From NCBI RefSeq assembly GCF_002575655.3, contig NC_053037.3:452383793-452447792 (forward strand): a stretch of DNA of 64,000 bases, written 5' to 3'. Positions 45,292 to 57,772 of the stretch are shown here, one piece after another; positions within the stretch are counted from its first letter, which is position 1; every line of letters begins with the position of its first letter. The position numbers were made by a program, and so were the translations under genes. This DNA comes from Aegilops tauschii subsp. strangulata. Its lineage: Eukaryota; Streptophyta; Magnoliopsida; Poales; Poaceae. The notes under the pieces are model-generated. The model had not been told where the DNA came from and searched no databases. It was given only the letters and a program-made list of their open reading frames with translations.

Positions 45292-46026
45292 TGCTAATTT
45301 CGAAAGGTTCTAGATGTTGCATGTGAAACTTGCTGCTGGTGCAGTTGTGTAATGGGGTGGCTGAGTGTTGAAGCTATATCATGTTGTACTATGATGTATT
45401 TCAATTATGAAATCCTGCTTCCTTAATATGGAAATGGAATATATTATGTGCTTAATATGAATGTCAGTTAGATTAGCAAATGGATTATTAATAATAGGGC
45501 AATTAGCCCGCTAATTGGCCAATTAGCTTGCTAATTGGGTTTTCCTCTTGCAAACGGTTAATGAGAAAACACCGTGGGCGATGACCTCAGGCAACGCACA
45601 CAGTTTCTAGGAATAAACCGTGTTGGATCAATGAACAATCACACACGACATTCTCTTGAAAACTATTTGCGTAACGCCACCTTGCGCAAACGTTTTCCTT
45701 GGAGTGACTGTGTGGGATGTATATACGAACGGAAACGTTTAGCGGTGACGGACTGTGTGGGATGTACTTATGACCGGAAATGATTTCGCCTGTATAATTG
45801 CATTTTTTGCACTACCGTACGTATTTCTGTATTTGAGTGCTCGCCGGGCGCACACGACCACATTTTGCCGAGCGTGTGTGCGAGGAGGGCATATCCCCGA
45901 CGGTTTATGGGTCGTGTGGGAAGGACCCCCCCCCCCCCTATCGCCCACACTCACTTGGCGACAGTTCCGAATGCCGTCGCGGAAATGGGTTAAAAACCAT
46001 TTGTTTAGCACCGACGCGTACCAGTG
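45292..46026 (+). other. 3' flank of host-like locus, no gene seen
   Basis: AT-rich to 45540 (tandem GCCCGCTAATTGGCCAATTAGC-like palindromes near 45507-45540), then GC-richer sequence with two copies of GACTGTGTGGGATGTA at about 45705 and 45749, and a run of C at 45925-45938. No convincing coding frame. The right edge is where homology to the copia LTR begins. Confidence 0.5.
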
Positions 46027-46410
46027 CAAGGCATTCCTCCGGTATCCGGGAGTTGCATAATCTCATAGTCAAAGGAATATGTATATGACATGAAGAAAGC
46101 TATAGCAATAAAACTGAACGATCATTATGCTAAGCTAATTGATGGGTCTTGTCCATCACATCATTCTCCTAATGATGTGATCCCGTTCATCAAATCACAA
46201 CACATGGCTATGGTTAGGAAACTTAACCATCTTTGATTAACAAGCTAGTCTAGTAGAGGCTTACTAGGGACACGGTGTTTCGGCTATGCATCCACACATG
46301 TATCAAGTTTCCGGTTAATAAAATTCTAGCATGAATAATAAACATTTATCATGATATAAGGAAATATAAAATAACAAATTTATTATTGCCTCTAGGGCAT
46401 ATTTCCTTCA
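46027..46410 (-). repeat. 3' LTR fragment of copia element
   Basis: On minus the LTR starts TGAAGGAAATATGCCCTAGA at 46410, preceded by PPT GTGCAAGTGGGAGAC. Homology to the family LTR runs to about 46027 (CCGGAGGAATGCCTTG) and then stops. Confidence 0.8.
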
Positions 46411-49400
46411 GTCTCCCACTTGCACTAGAGTCAATAATCTAGTTCACATCGCCATGTGATTTAACACCAATAGTTCACATCACCATGTGATTAACACCCA
46501 TAGTTCACATCGCCATGTGACCAACACCCAAAGGGTTTACTAGAGTCAATAATCTAGTTCACATCTCCATGTGATTAACACCCAAAGAGTACTAAGGTGT
46601 GATCATGTTTTGGTTGTGAGAGAAGTTTAGTCAACTGGTCTGCCACATTCAGATCCGTATGTATTTTGCAAATTTCTATGTCTACAATGCTCTACATGGA
46701 GCTACTCTAGCTAATTGCTCCCACTTTCAATATGTATCCAGATTGAGACTCAGAATCATCCAGATCGGTGTTAAAGCTTGCATCGACGTAACTCTTTACA
46801 ATGAACTCTTTATCACCTCCATAACCGAGAAATATTTCCTTAGTCCTCTAAGGATAATTTTGACTGTTGTCCAGTGATCTACTCCTGGATCACTATTGTA
46901 CCCCTTTGCCAAACTCATGGCAAGGTACACAATAGGTCTGGTATACAGCATGGCATACTTTATAGAACATATGGAATGACATTCATTCTCTCTCTATCTT
47001 CCGCCGTGGTCGAGTTTTGAGTCTTACTAAACTTCATACCTTATAACTCAGGCAAGAACTCCTTCTTTGACTGATCCATTTTGAACTCCTTCAAAATCTT
47101 ATCAAGGTATGTACTCATTGAAAGTCTTATCAAGCGTCTTGATCTATCTTTATAGATCTTGATGCCCAATATGTAAGTAGCTTGACCGAGGTCTTTCTTT
47201 GAAAAAACTCCTTTCAAACACTCCTTTATGCTTTCCAGAAATTTCTACATCATTTCCGATCAACAATGTGTCATTCACATATACTTATCAGAAAGGCTGT
47301 AGTGCTCCCACCCACTTTTTTGTAAATACAGGCTTCACCGCAAGTCTGTATAAAACTATATGTTTTGATCAACTCATCAAAGCGTATATTCCAACTCCGA
47401 TATGCTTGCACCAGTCCATAGATGGATCGCTGGAGCTTGCACACTTTGTTAGCACCTTTACGATTGAGAAAACTTTCTAGTTGCATCATATACAACTCTT
47501 CTTTAATAAATCTATTAAGGAATGCAGTTTTGACATCCATTTACCAGATTTCATAAAATGCGGCAATTGCTAACATGACTCGGATAGACATTAAGCATCA
47601 ATATGAGTGAGAAAATCTCATCGTAGTCAACACCTTGAACTTGTCGAAAACCTTTTGCGACAATTCGAGCTTTGTAGATAGTAACACCACTATCAGCGTC
47701 CGTCTTCCTCTTGAAGATCCAATTATTCTCAATGGCTCGCCGATCACCGGGCAAGTCAATCAAAGTCCATACTTTGTTCTCATACATGGATCCTATCTCA
47801 GATTTCATGGCCTCAAGCCATTTATCAGAATATTGGCTCATCATTGCTTCGTCATAGTTCGTAGGTTCATCATGGTCTAGTAACATGACTTCGAGAACAG
47901 GATTACCGTACCACTCTGGTGCAGAACGTGCTCTGCTTGACCTACAAGGTTCGGTAGTAACTTGATCTGAAGTTTCATGATCATTATCATTAGCTTCCTC
48001 ACTAGTTGGTGCAGGCATCACGGGAACGGTTTTCGGTGATGAGCTACTTTCCAATTCGAGAGAAGGTACAATTACCTCATCAAGTTCTACTTTCCTCCCA
48101 CTCACTTCTTTCGAGAGAACTCCTTCTCTAGAAAGGATCCATTCTTAGCAACAAAGATCTTGCCTTCGGATCTGTGATAGAAGGTGTACCCAACAGTTTC
48201 TTTTGGGTATCCTATGAAGACGCACTTCTCCAATTTGGGTTCAAGCTTATCAGGCTGAAGCTTTTTCACATAAGCATCGCAACCCCAAACTTTAAGAAAC
48301 GACAGCTTAGGTTTCTTGCCAAACCATAGTTCATACGGTGTCATCTCAATGGATTTAGATGGTGCCCTATTTAATGTGAATGCAACTATCTCTAATGCAT
48401 AACCCCAAAACGATAGTGGTAAATTGGTAAGAGACATCATAGATCGCACCATATCTAATAAAGTATGGTTACGACGTTCAGACACACCATTATGCTGTGG
48501 TGTTCCAGGTGGCATGAGTTGTGAAACTATTCCACATTGTTTTAAATGAAGGCCAAACTCGTAACTCAAATATTCGCCTCTACGATCAGATCGTAGAAAC
48601 TTTATTTTCTTGTTACGATGATTCTCCTGTTCACTCTAATTTTTTTTGAACTTTTCAAATGTTTCAGACTTGTGTTTCATTAAGTAGATATACCCATATC
48701 TGCTCAAATCATCTATGAAGGTCAGAAAATAATGATACCCACCGCGAGCCTCAACACTCATCGGACCGCATACATCGGTATGTATTATTTCCAATAAGTC
48801 AGTGGCTCGCTCCATTGTTCCGGAGAACAGAGTTTTAGTCATCTTGCCCATGAGGCATGGTTCGCAAGTATCAAATGATTCATAATCAAGTAATTCCAAA
48901 ACTCCATCAGTATGGAGTTTCTTCATGCGCTTTACACCAATATGACCTAAACGGCAGTGCCACAAATATGTTGCACTATCATTATCAACTTTGCATCTTG
49001 TGGCATCAATATTATGAATATGTGTATCACTACGATCGAGATTCAATAAACCATTTACATTGGGTGTATGACCATAGAAGGTTTTATTCATGTAAACAGA
49101 ACAACAATTATTCTCTGACTTAAATGAATAACCGTATCGCACTAAACATGATCCAATCATATTCATGCTCAATGCAAACACTAAATAACATTTATTTTGG
49201 TCCAACACTAATCTCGAAGGTAGAGGGAGTGTGCGATGGTGATCTTATCAACCTTGGGGTCACTTCCAACACATATCGTCACCTCGCCCTTAACTAGTCT
49301 CCGTTCATTTTGCAATTCCTGTTTCGAGTTACTAATCTTAGCAACTGAACCGGTATCAAATACCCTGGGGTAAATATGAACACTAGTAAAGTAACATCAA

Positions 49401-49651
49401 TAACATGTATATCAAATATACCTTTGTTCACTTTGCCATCCTTCTTATCCGCCAAGTATTTGGGGTAGTTCCGCTTCCAGTGACCATTCCCTTTGCAGTA
49501 GAAGCACCTAGTTTCAAGCTTAGATCTAGCTTTGGGTTTCTTCACGGGAGTGGCAACTTGCTTGCCATTCTTTCTTGAAGTTCCCTTTATTTTCCTTTGT
49601 CCCTTTGCTACCTCTTGAGCATGCGTTGGTTTTCCCTTGAAGAGGAAAGGG
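46411..49651 (-). pseudogene. gag-pol remnant of copia element
   Basis: Reading leftward: 49707-49294 has gag tail with a zinc knuckle CFYCKGNGHWKRNYPKYL, in which the last Cys of C-x2-C-x4-H-x4-C is Tyr. 49208-48636 has integrase N-part (WHCRLGHIG, CEPCLMGK) and core start (IHTDVCGPM). 48569-48102 has the rest of the core (GVSERRN) and linker. 48105-47551, in another frame, begins RT (KARIVAKGFRQVQGVDYDE). 47540-47271 continues RT (MDVKTAFLN, QRSIYGLVQA), then shifts frame exactly before the active site, which reads YVND rather than YVDD. From 47270 down to 46411, RT end and RNase H are badly decayed, with no long frame. Non-functional. Confidence 0.85.
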
Positions 49652-50665
49652 TGATGCAGCAAAGTAGCGTAAGTATTTCCCTCAATTTTTGAGAACCAAG
49701 GTATCAATCCAGTAGGAGACTACACGCAAATCCCTAGTACCTGCACAAACAATTAAGAAGCTTGCAACCAATGCGATAAAGGGGTTGTCAATCCCTTCAT
49801 GGCCACTTGCAAAAGTGAGATCTAATAAAGATAATAAGATCAATATTTTTGGTATTTTTGTTGTATAGATTGAAAAGTAAAGATTGCAAAATAAACGGCG
49901 ACAGAAATAGCACATTTGCGGGAGATTAATATAATGGAAAATAGACCAGGGGGCCATAGGTTTCACTAGTGGCTTCTCTCAAGATAGTATATTCTATGGT
50001 GGGTGAACAAATTACTATCGAGCAATTGATAGAAAAGTGCATAGTTATGAGAATATCTAGGCATGATCATGTATATAGGCATCACGTCCGTGACAAGTAG
50101 ACCGAAACGATTCTACATCTACTACCATTACTCCACACATCGACCGCTATCCAGCATGCATCTAGAGTATTAAGTTCATAAGAATGGAGTAACGCATTAG
50201 GCAAGATGACATGATGTAGAGGGATAAACTCAAGCAATATGATATAAACCCCATCTTTTTATCCTCGATGGCAACAATACAATACGTGCCTTGCTGCCCC
50301 TGCTGTCACTGGGAAAGGACACCACAAGATTGAACCCAAAGCTAAGCACTTCTCCCATTGCAAGAAAGATCAATCTAGTAGGCCAAACTAAACCGATAAT
50401 TCGAAGAGACTTGCAAAGAGATCAAATCATGCATATAAGAATTAAGAGAAGAATCAAATATTATTCATAGATAATCTTGATCATAAACCCACAATTCATC
50501 GGATCTCGACAAACACACCACAAAAAGTATTACATCGAATAGATCTCCAAAAGATCGAGGAGAACTTTGTATTGAGCTCCAAAGAGAGAGAAGAAGCTAT
50601 CTAGCTAATAACTATGGACCCGAAGGTCTGTGGTAAACTACTCACACATCATCAGAGAGGCCATG
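49652..50665 (-). repeat. Partial gypsy-type LTR abutting the copia gag
   Basis: It starts TGATGCAGCAAAGTAGCGTA (LTR end read backwards) and runs about 1.0 kb to ACACATCATCAGAGAGGCCATG, where the CACTA-like terminus begins. Phrases such as CATCACGTCCGTGACAAGTAG and CCTTGCTGCCCCTGCTGTCA belong to a very common Triticeae LTR, which I cannot name with certainty. The outer part with promoter and the GC-rich block is missing, so the CACTA insertion or a deletion cut it. Confidence 0.6.
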
Positions 50666-50890
50666 CACGACAAAAAAAACACTTCCGTGATGATACGTGT
50701 TTGTCACAGTAGGTCGCATTTTTTGTCATGCATGTACATCCATGACGATTTTATGACAGAATCAAGATAGTCATACCCATGCTGCCGTAGAAGTGTTCCA
50801 TGACATTACCAAAATTATCATCATGAAAGTGTCCACTTCCATGACGATAAATCGCGCGCCATAGAAGTGCTTTCGTCAAGGGTGACCGAC
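50666..50890. repeat. CACTA terminus and subterminal repeats
   Basis: Within 220 bases the motif GAAGTGTTCCATGACGAT recurs in degenerate form and in both orientations: ACTTCCGTGATGATA (50685), CATCCATGACGATTTT (50749), GTAGAAGTGTTCCATGAC (50787), CACTTCCATGACGATAAAT (50833) and CATAGAAGTGCTTTCGTCA (50862). Such arrays bind TnpA-like proteins in En/Spm elements. Confidence 0.65.
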
Positions 50891-51069
50891 ACGTGGCATC
50901 CACCGTAACGGAATGCCGTTAAGCTATCGGGTCGGGTTTTGGATCCGATAACTCGTTAACAGCCCCGACCAATGGGAAATTTCCACGTGTAAAATTCTTA
51001 TTGGCCGGACGAAACACGTGTCAGCTCGTCAGTGGGTTAGATAGGCGCCTATGATATGTCGGCACGTGC

Positions 51070-51920
51070 CACGGCCCACCACTGGCCCATTTAGCTTACA
51101 AAGCCGGCCCGTTTGACTTGGTCAAAAGTTAACGGGCTGGCCCATGAAAAGCCTGTTAACGGTCTCTTCGCAAATAGCCCATTTTACGGCCCGTTAACTC
51201 ACGGCCCAACAACGTCATGTGGGCCGTCGAATATAACACCAGCCCATTTCACTTTCGGCCCATGTATGGCCCACGACGTCTTTCAGCCCATATGAGGCCT
51301 TCGTATCTTTCGGCCCTTTACAGGCCCACGGTGACTCTAGCCCATAATGAACAGTAATTTTCTTTATACCCGTTAACGGCCCATGATTTACATGGGCCGT
51401 TTCCAGCCCGTGTTAGCTTTCGGCCTATTGACGGCCCATACGTTCTTGGGCTCCTTTTCGGCCCTCGATTACTTCCGGCCCGTTACTGGCCTGTTCCCCT
51501 AATGGGCCAAATTCGGCCCATGGCAAGAGTCGGCCCGTTACTGGCCTGTTCCCCTAATGGGCCAAATTCGGCCCATGGCAAGAGTCGGCCCATTACTGGC
51601 CTGTTACCCTAATGGGCCAAATTCGGCCCATGGCAAGAGTCGGCCCGTTTTTGGCCTGTTAACCCGTTGCGCCGTTTCCAGCCCGTCCTATATTCTGGCC
51701 CATTAATGACCCGTTATGCCTGTGACAGAATTAAGCCTTTGCTGTCCTACGGCCTGTTAACGGCCTGTTACCGTGTTGGGCCGATACCAATTACGCCCGA
51801 TTACGGCCCATGTAGACCCATTTATCCGACGGCCCGAGGCCCACCGATTACAGGCCCATTTATCGACGGCCCGTAGGAGACCCATGGATCCTACGGCCCG
51901 TATATGGCCCATGGTAGTTG
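51070..51920. promoter_or_regulatory. GGCCCA/TGGGCC cluster with 55-bp tandem repeat
   Basis: More than two dozen GGCCCA, GGCCCG or TGGGCC words fall in 850 bases, spaced about every 25-40. GGCCCA (TGGGCC) matches the site II/TCP-type promoter element of plants. At 51475-51660 a 55-bp unit (GTTACTGGCCTGTTCCCCTA, then GGGCCAAATTCGGCCCATGG, then CAAGAGTC) is repeated about 3.3 times, starting at 51482, 51537 and 51592. No gene starts close by on the plus strand; the minus-strand gene ends at 52326. Its role is unknown, and promoter function for rightward transcription or a binding array are both possible. Confidence 0.45.
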
Positions 51921-52488
51921 CGGCCACTAGCAAACCAGGGAATAAGAAGACTAGGAAATAAATAAGGCTGAAACTAACGCTAGGCTATTAAGGCGATTGC
52001 ACAGATTACATCCACTCGGCATCAAAGATCACCACCAGTGCAAATATAGGGAACACCCTACACTATACAAAAATGGCTTGCTGTTTTCTTCAGCCGGTGG
52101 CTGCACGTTAAGAATAAATTTTGTATCGCACCAAAACAAATTACAACTATATAACAAAAGGAAGGTTGGCATAAAACTTAACAGTTTAGTAGATAAATGC
52201 ACCACCAGAAGTTCAGAAGCTCAGTTCATTTGACCTGACTGTTACGTTTTCATGCTGTATTGTCCGATGGAGCACCATAACCCTCGCCTTCATTTCCCCT
52301 AGGCTCCTAAACAACATAGAAAATGTCTGATAGTCTGGTTTCAAAACCATGCATATCTTGACGACATTGAGCAATGTTTCTCCTTGTTTCACAAAGGTTC
52401 TCTGTTAGGGAATGGACTTGTGTCTGGAGCGCAGATACAACATTGCTTTGAGCTTGCATATCTTGATCATGAGGCAGTTTGGACGATA

Positions 52489-52819
52489 CTCCCTCCGTTC
52501 CTTTATATAAGGTGTATTTGTTTTTTGATAAAATTCCAGAATGTAAGGTGCATTTCTTGTAATTCATCATAATTCCCTTGTTAGCCCTCCAAAAAAAGGA
52601 AAGTATCTCTCTCCTGATTGTCTGGATCTCTACTTGTAGAAAAAGAAGGAAACTATCTCTATGTTGATTGCATGTATCTCTTACTTTCAAAGACTAACTG
52701 ATTTACTTTCCACTAACCAATAAATTTGCCAAGGGTAATTTCGTCCTAACACGTTCATAATTATGTGCCTTGGTCACCGTGCCAAAAATAATACACCTTA
52801 GATAAAGGAACGGAGGGAG
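52489..52819. mobile_element. Stowaway MITE (Tc1/Mariner type), TSD TA
   Basis: The 331-bp element has ends CTCCCTCCGTTCCTTTATAT and the complementary TTTATC..GAACGGAGGGAG, flanked by TA at 52487-52488 and 52820-52821. It sits inside the last coding exon of the CACTA gene: VVKA ends before it and SSKLPHDQDM resumes after it. Confidence 0.92.
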
Positions 52820-54959
52820 TATTGCCTTAACAACCAACCCAGTATTACGCAGGAACGTGCTTTTGGCACTATTAGTGGACAGGTACTGACCCACTGCAGC
52901 AAGAGCTGACATTGCGGTTATAGTTGCCTCGCCACCTTCAGAAGGTGGCGGTTCCACCATTTTTTCCATAGCTCGCTGAAAAGTTGAGGTTTTACATTAG
53001 TAGTACCAGAACAGAAGATATTAAGGAGGCAGCAAAACCAAACAAAATAGCTTTGGTCTATATACAGAACTTATTCTGGTGAACCCATGTAAAATATTAG
53101 TTGTATTTTATTGCAAAGTACATAATAAAACCAGGTTCCAAACATATGACCATGTACCATCGCTAATGTATTGTCTATTTCTTCACATTGTATTGAGGGC
53201 TAAGGATAAAGAGACGAAGTTTATAATACGGTAAGCATAGTATGACACCATTCATATCACAAAACAACTGAGAACACACAAACAGGCAATTGTAACATTG
53301 TGTGGGCAAGTCCAGCACGGAACTAGATTACGGGTCAAGATCAAAGGAACATCACTCCTCTCTTTTATACCTTGTAAGGTGCAATGATACGCTAAGACAA
53401 TTGTGTATAAAATTGAAAAGAGTAATAGACATTGGCTGCAAACCATGCAGTTCAAGGCACAAGTCAGAGTAAGTAGTAGTTAAAAGGCATGAGGATTAAG
53501 GACTTGCAACAGCGGCTTTGACTAGTGTAGTCATGCCCTTCTTCTTGTTGGTGTGACAGTCCTTGAAGATTTCCACAGCATTTGGTTCAGGTACTTTTTG
53601 GTCTTTACGGCCTTTCCTCTGCATTTCGAACAAGTCAATATAGATCTGATAATATGGTACAGCGAAAAGAGTGAAACAGCAGCTAATTACAAGAGCCTCG
53701 CATTGTGCAATATAGCTACGAGATCATGTCGTCTGTTGGAATTTCACTTTCATACGGTTGGCCTTGTTCTTTGAACAGTTCACCTACAAGAAGATAGATT
53801 TGTGTGGCACATGCGTAAATAAGACTTCAGCATGTGATCTGATCACATATATATAATGTACCTGATACTTCGGATCAGACCAGTGTTTAACAAGGCCCCT
53901 CCAGTCTTCATCCGATATATTTTCCACTAGAGATGTTTGGGAAAGTTCACTGTTAGCCTTCCCTTCAAAGTGAGTTTTCCTCAAGTTATACCGATACTGT
54001 CGCAGAGCAGACTTGAAAACATGGGTGCAAGCTTGTCTGGTTGCATCATCTTGGCAATCCAACTTGAACCTCATGTGTTGAAAATTATGGGAGTCTCATT
54101 ATCAGCAACCTAGCAAGTATGGGACAGAGCAAGACGATATTACTAGTTTCCATACATAACCATACTTACAGATAAATGGTCGAGGAAGGTGTTGAACTGG
54201 GTTTCGTCTTTGTCATTCCTGTACTGAATCCATGTTGGGAGGATACGTACATGACACCTAACGGCAACCGCTGCCTCTGATACTAACTTGGCTACCTCTG
54301 TAGCATCACGTGGCCTTTTTAAACCTGCCTCAAAACGGATCTCCATTCTTCCTCCTCTAGATTTAGTTAACCTATCGAGCATTATCCCTGATGTTTGTTT
54401 CCTCTTGTGCCTAGGTGCTAGTCCAACAACGAACATAGGAAGTGTTAGTGTACATCAAACTGTGAGACTACATATAAAGAAGCATGCAACTGTAACTTGA
54501 CTCGAGCAACTACCTTCTTGCTGTTGAAGCTCACAAGGTTCATCTGATATTGCCAACTCATCTTGTGTCAAGAGTGCTTGGGAAGTAGTGTCAGGTGGCA
54601 AGGGAGCTTGGGAACGTGTTGCTAGCTCAGTTGACGCACGAGTAAGTCGTGCAGCTGGTAGTATTGTGGTAGGTGTTGCAAAAACTAGGGTTGTCTCTGC
54701 TTGTTTGGTGGCAACTATTTGGTTCTGTTTGGCTTTTTTTGCAACTCGTGTAGCATGGGATGTCGTGTTTGTAGAATTTTCCGCTGGACTTTGACCTTCT
54801 ATTGCACCATCAGTACCAGCAGAATCTACAGGATTCATCTGCTTCTCATTTCCTGCCATTCCGTGTTTCTTCTTAAGTCAAGCCGACAAGAAAAACGAAT
54901 AACAATTTAGTTCTTCAAAACAAATTGATGCGTGATGCAGACGAACTGAACTTTGATGT

Positions 54960-57061
54960 TAGACAACCACATGATAGGAGGATGTAATATGTATGAAAAA
55001 CAGGATGGAAGAGATAACCAGAACTATGATGTGTAAACTAAGAAGAAGACATTTCACCAAATTAGAAGCAATGCAATGGAAGGTAGACACCATATGAAAG
55101 ATGCTACAAATATCGATCTGCCAAGTTAACAGTGTCTCATCATAAATGGCGTTTAAACAAATGTGAAGCAGTACAAGAAATAAATCATATGCAAGATGCA
55201 AACAACATCACACTACCATGTTACAGGTCTCTCGTCATTAGTGCCATTGCATATTCACAGCATTGCATATTCACAGCTTATGATGTGTAAACTAAGGAGA
55301 AGGCATTTCAACAAATTAGAAGCAATGAAAGCTAGACACCATATGAAAGATGCAACGAATATCACTCTACCAAGTTAAAACTGTCTCGTCATAAGTGCCA
55401 TTTCAACAAATTAGTAGTACAAGCTAGAAAAGAATGTGAGATGTAACCTATATCACACTCCGAAGTCAAACATGTCTTATGATAAATGATTGTTGCAGGT
55501 TACACAACAGTAGTAATTTGATGTAAGAACATGGTGTGATAGACAGATATTGTATGTTCTAGAAACAGGAACACGTGTCTTATTCAAGTATAATGTGTAA
55601 AGTAAGCAGATGGAATTCAACAAAATTAGAAGCAATACAAGCTAGACATCACACATAACATGCAACCACATATAACAGTGCCAAGTTAGAGGGAGCACCG
55701 GTGATGCTGCACTAGGGGAGACGTGCTCATCATAAACACAGCTTTGTTGAGTGTCTATGCATGTGTTGTCTTGGAAATCATCTTGGGGTGTGGAGGAGTA
55801 GAAACTGTAGAGGCCCTCCGTTCGGAAGGAGCACCTTTATCCGCTGCCTTGCTAACTTCCTTCCGCTTTATTGATTTTGAATTGTCAAGTAAAACCGACA
55901 AGAAAAAGCAATAAAATTCTCTCTTCAGAACTCATTCATGCATGATACTGACAAACACATGATACCAGGATGGAATATGTACGAAAAACAGGACGGCATG
56001 GCATGTTCACAACTGTTTGTGTAAACTAAGCAGAAACCATTCCAGCAAGTAAGAAGCAATGCAAGCTAGACACCACATGAAAGATGCAACCAATATGACT
56101 CTACCAAGTTAAAAGTGTCCCATCATAAATGGAATTTCAACAAATTAGAAGCAGCGCATGCTATAAATCATATGAAAGATGCAACTAATACCGCACTGCA
56201 TATACTAAAGGTGTCTCGTCATGTTGATTGATGCGGGATACAAAAAAACAATAGTTTTATGTAAGGACATGCTTAATAGACAGATGTACTATGTACTAAA
56301 TACAGGAAGGCATGTCACATTAACAGGTATAATGTATAAGCTAAGCAGACTAGCACATGCAGTTAAACCAGATTGGAAGAATTACAATCTAGACACCATA
56401 TGCAACATGCAACCACATATCACGCTGCCAAGTTAGAGCAAGCACCTGCGATGCTAGTGTAGGGGAAATGCTGTAATCAACTACAGAGCTACGTTCACTA
56501 TCTTCATCTAGCATTTCTGTTTCTTGAGAATCATGTCGGGAGGCTGACGCTGCATTCTTTAAATGAGGAGTAGTCCCCTTGCCTGCCTGCCTCATCATAA
56601 GTGATTGATGAGGGATACACAAGAACATTAGTTTGATGTAAGAACATGGTTAATACACAGATGTACTAGTATGTACCAAAAACAGAAAGGTATGTCATAT
56701 TCAAAGGTATAATGTGTAAGCTAAGCAGATGCAATTTAACCAAACTGAAAGCAATACAAGCTAGACATCCGGCTGGAGTGGTGAGCATGATCATCTAGGA
56801 CCTGACAGCCTGGTGGGAGGCAGGCTGCTTCGCCACCATCGCAGCTTTTTAGTTGGCTTCCAGGTGATGCCTATCTTTGCTGGGCTTGTCACTGGCTCGG
56901 CCAGTGCCCTGACTAGCTATTTGTCTTCTGGTGCTCACGGGATTGTGGTTCATGTAAAAAAATATCTTTCCTTATCTTACCGACTTCGGCCTTTCGAATA
57001 CAAGCTAGACACCATATGGAACATGCAACCACATATGACACCGCGAAGTTAAAGCAAGCAC
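54960..57061. repeat. Degenerate repeat array in introns of the CACTA gene
   Basis: The phrase AATTAGAAGCAATGCAAGC then AGACACCATATGAAAGATGC then CTACCAAGTTAAAAGTGTC recurs at about 55060, 55315, 55624, 56047, 56142, 56370 and 56996 with many substitutions. Three of the copies carry an exon next to them, so part of the array is a duplicated exon-intron cassette. Confidence 0.75.
56770..56996. mobile_element. 227-bp insertion with 17-bp direct repeats, LINE-like
   Basis: The insertion interrupts a repeat unit; AATACAAGCTAGACATC at 56753-56769 and AATACAAGCTAGACACC at 56997-57013 flank it (16 of 17 identical). It has no terminal inverted repeats. The right part (TTTTTAGTTGGCTTCCAGG, CTTATCTTACCGACTTCGG) resembles 3' ends of grass LINEs as I recall them, and a 17-bp duplication fits target-primed insertion. 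A clear poly-A tail is missing, so confidence is low. Confidence 0.4.
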
Positions 57062-57772
57062 CTGGGATGGTGGTTCATTGCGAGCGAGGTCATCAACTCC
57101 AGAGCTACGTTTACCATCTCCATCTGCTGACACTGCACCCTTTATAGCGCTGTAACGTGTCTTGCCTACCCGCATACGAAGCTGGAGCGACTTCTCTCTT
57201 TTATTTTTGGCTTCTCTCATGGCAGCAGAGTCTGAAATACCCTTGCATAAAAACACAAAAGTGAGAGTAAGGGTGAAGTGTGTGTAGAACTAGTGCACTG
57301 TAAAAGTAGCAAATAGCAGGTGGCTGAAAAATAAATGACAGGAGACATATGATAGCTCTACAACATTGCATGGCAAACAAAATTAGATTCTACTCCGTAT
57401 GATTTTGTAATATATGAGCACAGGAAATGCAGGTACTCCTCCGGCACACCACCACATGTGGTCATATCTAAGATAACAATCGACTGAAAATAAATAGGTC
57501 AGTCGATTTTTTTAGTGAACCGTCCGATCTATAAGGAACGGGCAGATGGCCTTCGTCTACCTCCCGCCAGTCACTGTTAACGATCTTTCTCGAACCGCCA
57601 GCGACCACCGGCCCAGACCCCTGCCTCCGCCGCCCCGCCCTCCCATCGACCTCACACCACCGCCGTGCTTGGCAGCGCCCCCAGGCCATCCCTTTAATCC
57701 CGACCGACCTCCAGATCGGGCGCCAGTAGCTCTAGGCCGCACACGCCCCTAAGATAAACACCAAGGCGCTGC

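Larger units (their letters stand above)
46027..49651 (-). mobile_element. Truncated BARE/WIS/Angela-type copia element
   Basis: The minus-strand copy keeps about 384 bp of the 3' LTR (46027-46410), the PPT and internal sequence up to the gag zinc knuckle, but lacks the rest of gag, the PBS and the 5' LTR. The right edge meets another LTR at 49652. The left edge lies inside the LTR, so a deletion or later rearrangement removed the outer three quarters. Confidence 0.85.

Noticed and set aside
45739..46060. Frames of 96-101 codons near a C-run
   Set aside because: Overlapping frames on both strands, no motif, and they run into the copia LTR fragment.
46419..46600. Short repeats of TAGTTCACATCGCCATGTGA as a regulatory array
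   Set aside because: Three or four copies next to the copia PPT look like part of the element's 3' internal region, and I have no evidence for function.
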